64,000 nucleotides of DNA, taken from positions 1-64,000 of the forward strand of contig JAGSHD010000001.1 of the NCBI GenBank assembly GCA_023954715.1. The letters run 5' to 3'. Source of the DNA: Candidatus Cloacimonadota bacterium. Lineage in GTDB: Bacteria; Muiribacteriota; UBA6191. The notes beneath the pieces were generated by a model. The model did no database searches. It saw only the letters and a list, made by a program, of their open reading frames with translations, and was not told the origin of the DNA. This document shows positions 63,618-64,000 of the stretch, in pieces (within the stretch, counting starts at the first letter, position 1; every line of letters begins with the position of its first letter). The translations under genes and the position numbers were made by a program.

Positions 63618-64000
63618 GTGGCTAAAAAATCTGATTTGGTAATTCGAGTATCTGGTGAATCTGGAGAAGGGGTGATCTCTACAGGAGACTTAATCACACT
63701 ATCCTCATCACGAGCAGGGTTGGAAGTTTATACGTTTTCAACGTTCCCAGCAGAAATCAAAGGTGGGAACGCAATGTTTGAAGTTAGGCTTTCAAGAGAT
63801 AAGCTTTTCGCTCAAGGAGATAAAGTTGATGTCTTTTTAGCCTTTAATCAAGAGGCCTATGACATGTACATTAAAGATCTCAACCCAGAAAATGGAGTTT
63901 TGATTTACGATAGTGATGCATATACTCCACCTACAGTTGAAGGTCGCATCGATTATGCGATCCCTCTAACAAGCTTAGCCAAAGAAGAAGTAGGAGCATT
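63618..64000 (+). CDS. korA: 2-oxoacid:ferredoxin oxidoreductase subunit (KorA-type), partial
   Basis: Starts at GTG 63618, 7 bases after AAGGAGT, and runs off the window after 127 codons; it is absent from the ORF track. The visible part is the POR gamma-type domain: VIRVSGESGEGVISTGDLIT, FSTFPAEIKGGNAMFEVRLS, DVFLAFNQEAYDMY. In KorA proteins this domain is fused in front of the alpha (TPP-pyrimidine) domain. The enzyme oxidises 2-oxoglutarate or another 2-oxoacid with CoA and reduces ferredoxin. It is divergent from an NADH-module-less complex I, a likely consumer of that ferredoxin (inference). Confidence 0.88.
   Translation, partial: MAKKSDLVIRVSGESGEGVISTGDLITLSSSRAGLEVYTFSTFPAEIKGGNAMFEVRLSRDKLFAQGDKVDVFLAFNQEAYDMYIKDLNPENGVLIYDSDAYTPPTVEGRIDYAIPLTSLAKEEVGA

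Overview
The window is low-GC bacterial DNA (roughly one third G+C by eye). Many genes encode lipoproteins, secreted TPR/Sel1 proteins and multi-span membrane proteins. There is a sigma-54 gene, a soluble transhydrogenase, an adenosylcobalamin-dependent methylmalonyl-CoA mutase, an 11-gene complex I operon without nuoE/F/G and the start of a 2-oxoacid:ferredoxin oxidoreductase. This suggests an uncultured, Gram-negative-type, respiring bacterium outside the well-studied phyla. A Margulisbacteria/Marinamargulisbacteria-like or other poorly sampled lineage would fit, but the sequence alone does not settle it.

Region 1 (1-4.6 kb) is accessory DNA. It carries a complete integron-type tyrosine recombinase (intI-like, 3452-4402). 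On its upstream side, mostly on the opposite strand, lie small antitoxin-type genes: a HicB-like protein, and a ribbon-helix-helix protein with a palindromic operator. A higBA toxin-antitoxin pair there is broken by several frameshifts. An ORF-poor, relatively GC-rich stretch (about 820-1440) is unexplained. This looks like a chromosomal integron or its remnant, but I could not find convincing attI or attC sites.

Region 2 (4.6-28 kb) is a mosaic of housekeeping and unknown genes: two GNAT acetyltransferases, a FliM-like N-terminal motif on an unknown protein, an RNase D-type exonuclease, a hemerythrin, a HAD phosphatase, a PutP-type symporter next to a B12-binding radical SAM protein, an M48 peptidase, TatD and TcdA. 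Its intergenic spaces hold dispersed repeats. One is a MITE-like family with inverted ends (10440-10598 and 17341-17752). Another is a palindromic family, one copy of which lies inside an insertion that split a macro-domain gene and left target-site-like direct repeats.

Region 3 (28-40 kb) contains an ATP/ADP-translocase-family carrier, a stand-alone histidine kinase, and rpoN overlapping a 1773-residue membrane protein with DUF4116 and Sel1 repeats. A DUF6624 protein, a small gene bracketed by copies of the palindromic repeat, and the transhydrogenase follow.

Region 4 (41-53.3 kb) holds an O-methyltransferase, GTP cyclohydrolase I, methylmalonyl-CoA mutase coupled to an unknown 344-residue protein, tRNA-Asp, a fructosamine-kinase-family protein and a run of secreted proteins, one of them a HExxH metallopeptidase.

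Region 5 (53.4-64 kb) is the minus-strand operon nuoABCDHIJKLMN, divergent from a KorA-type oxidoreductase gene that runs off the window. Because the NADH-binding subunits are missing from the operon, and a ferredoxin-reducing enzyme starts next door, reduced ferredoxin is a plausible electron donor for this complex. That is inference.
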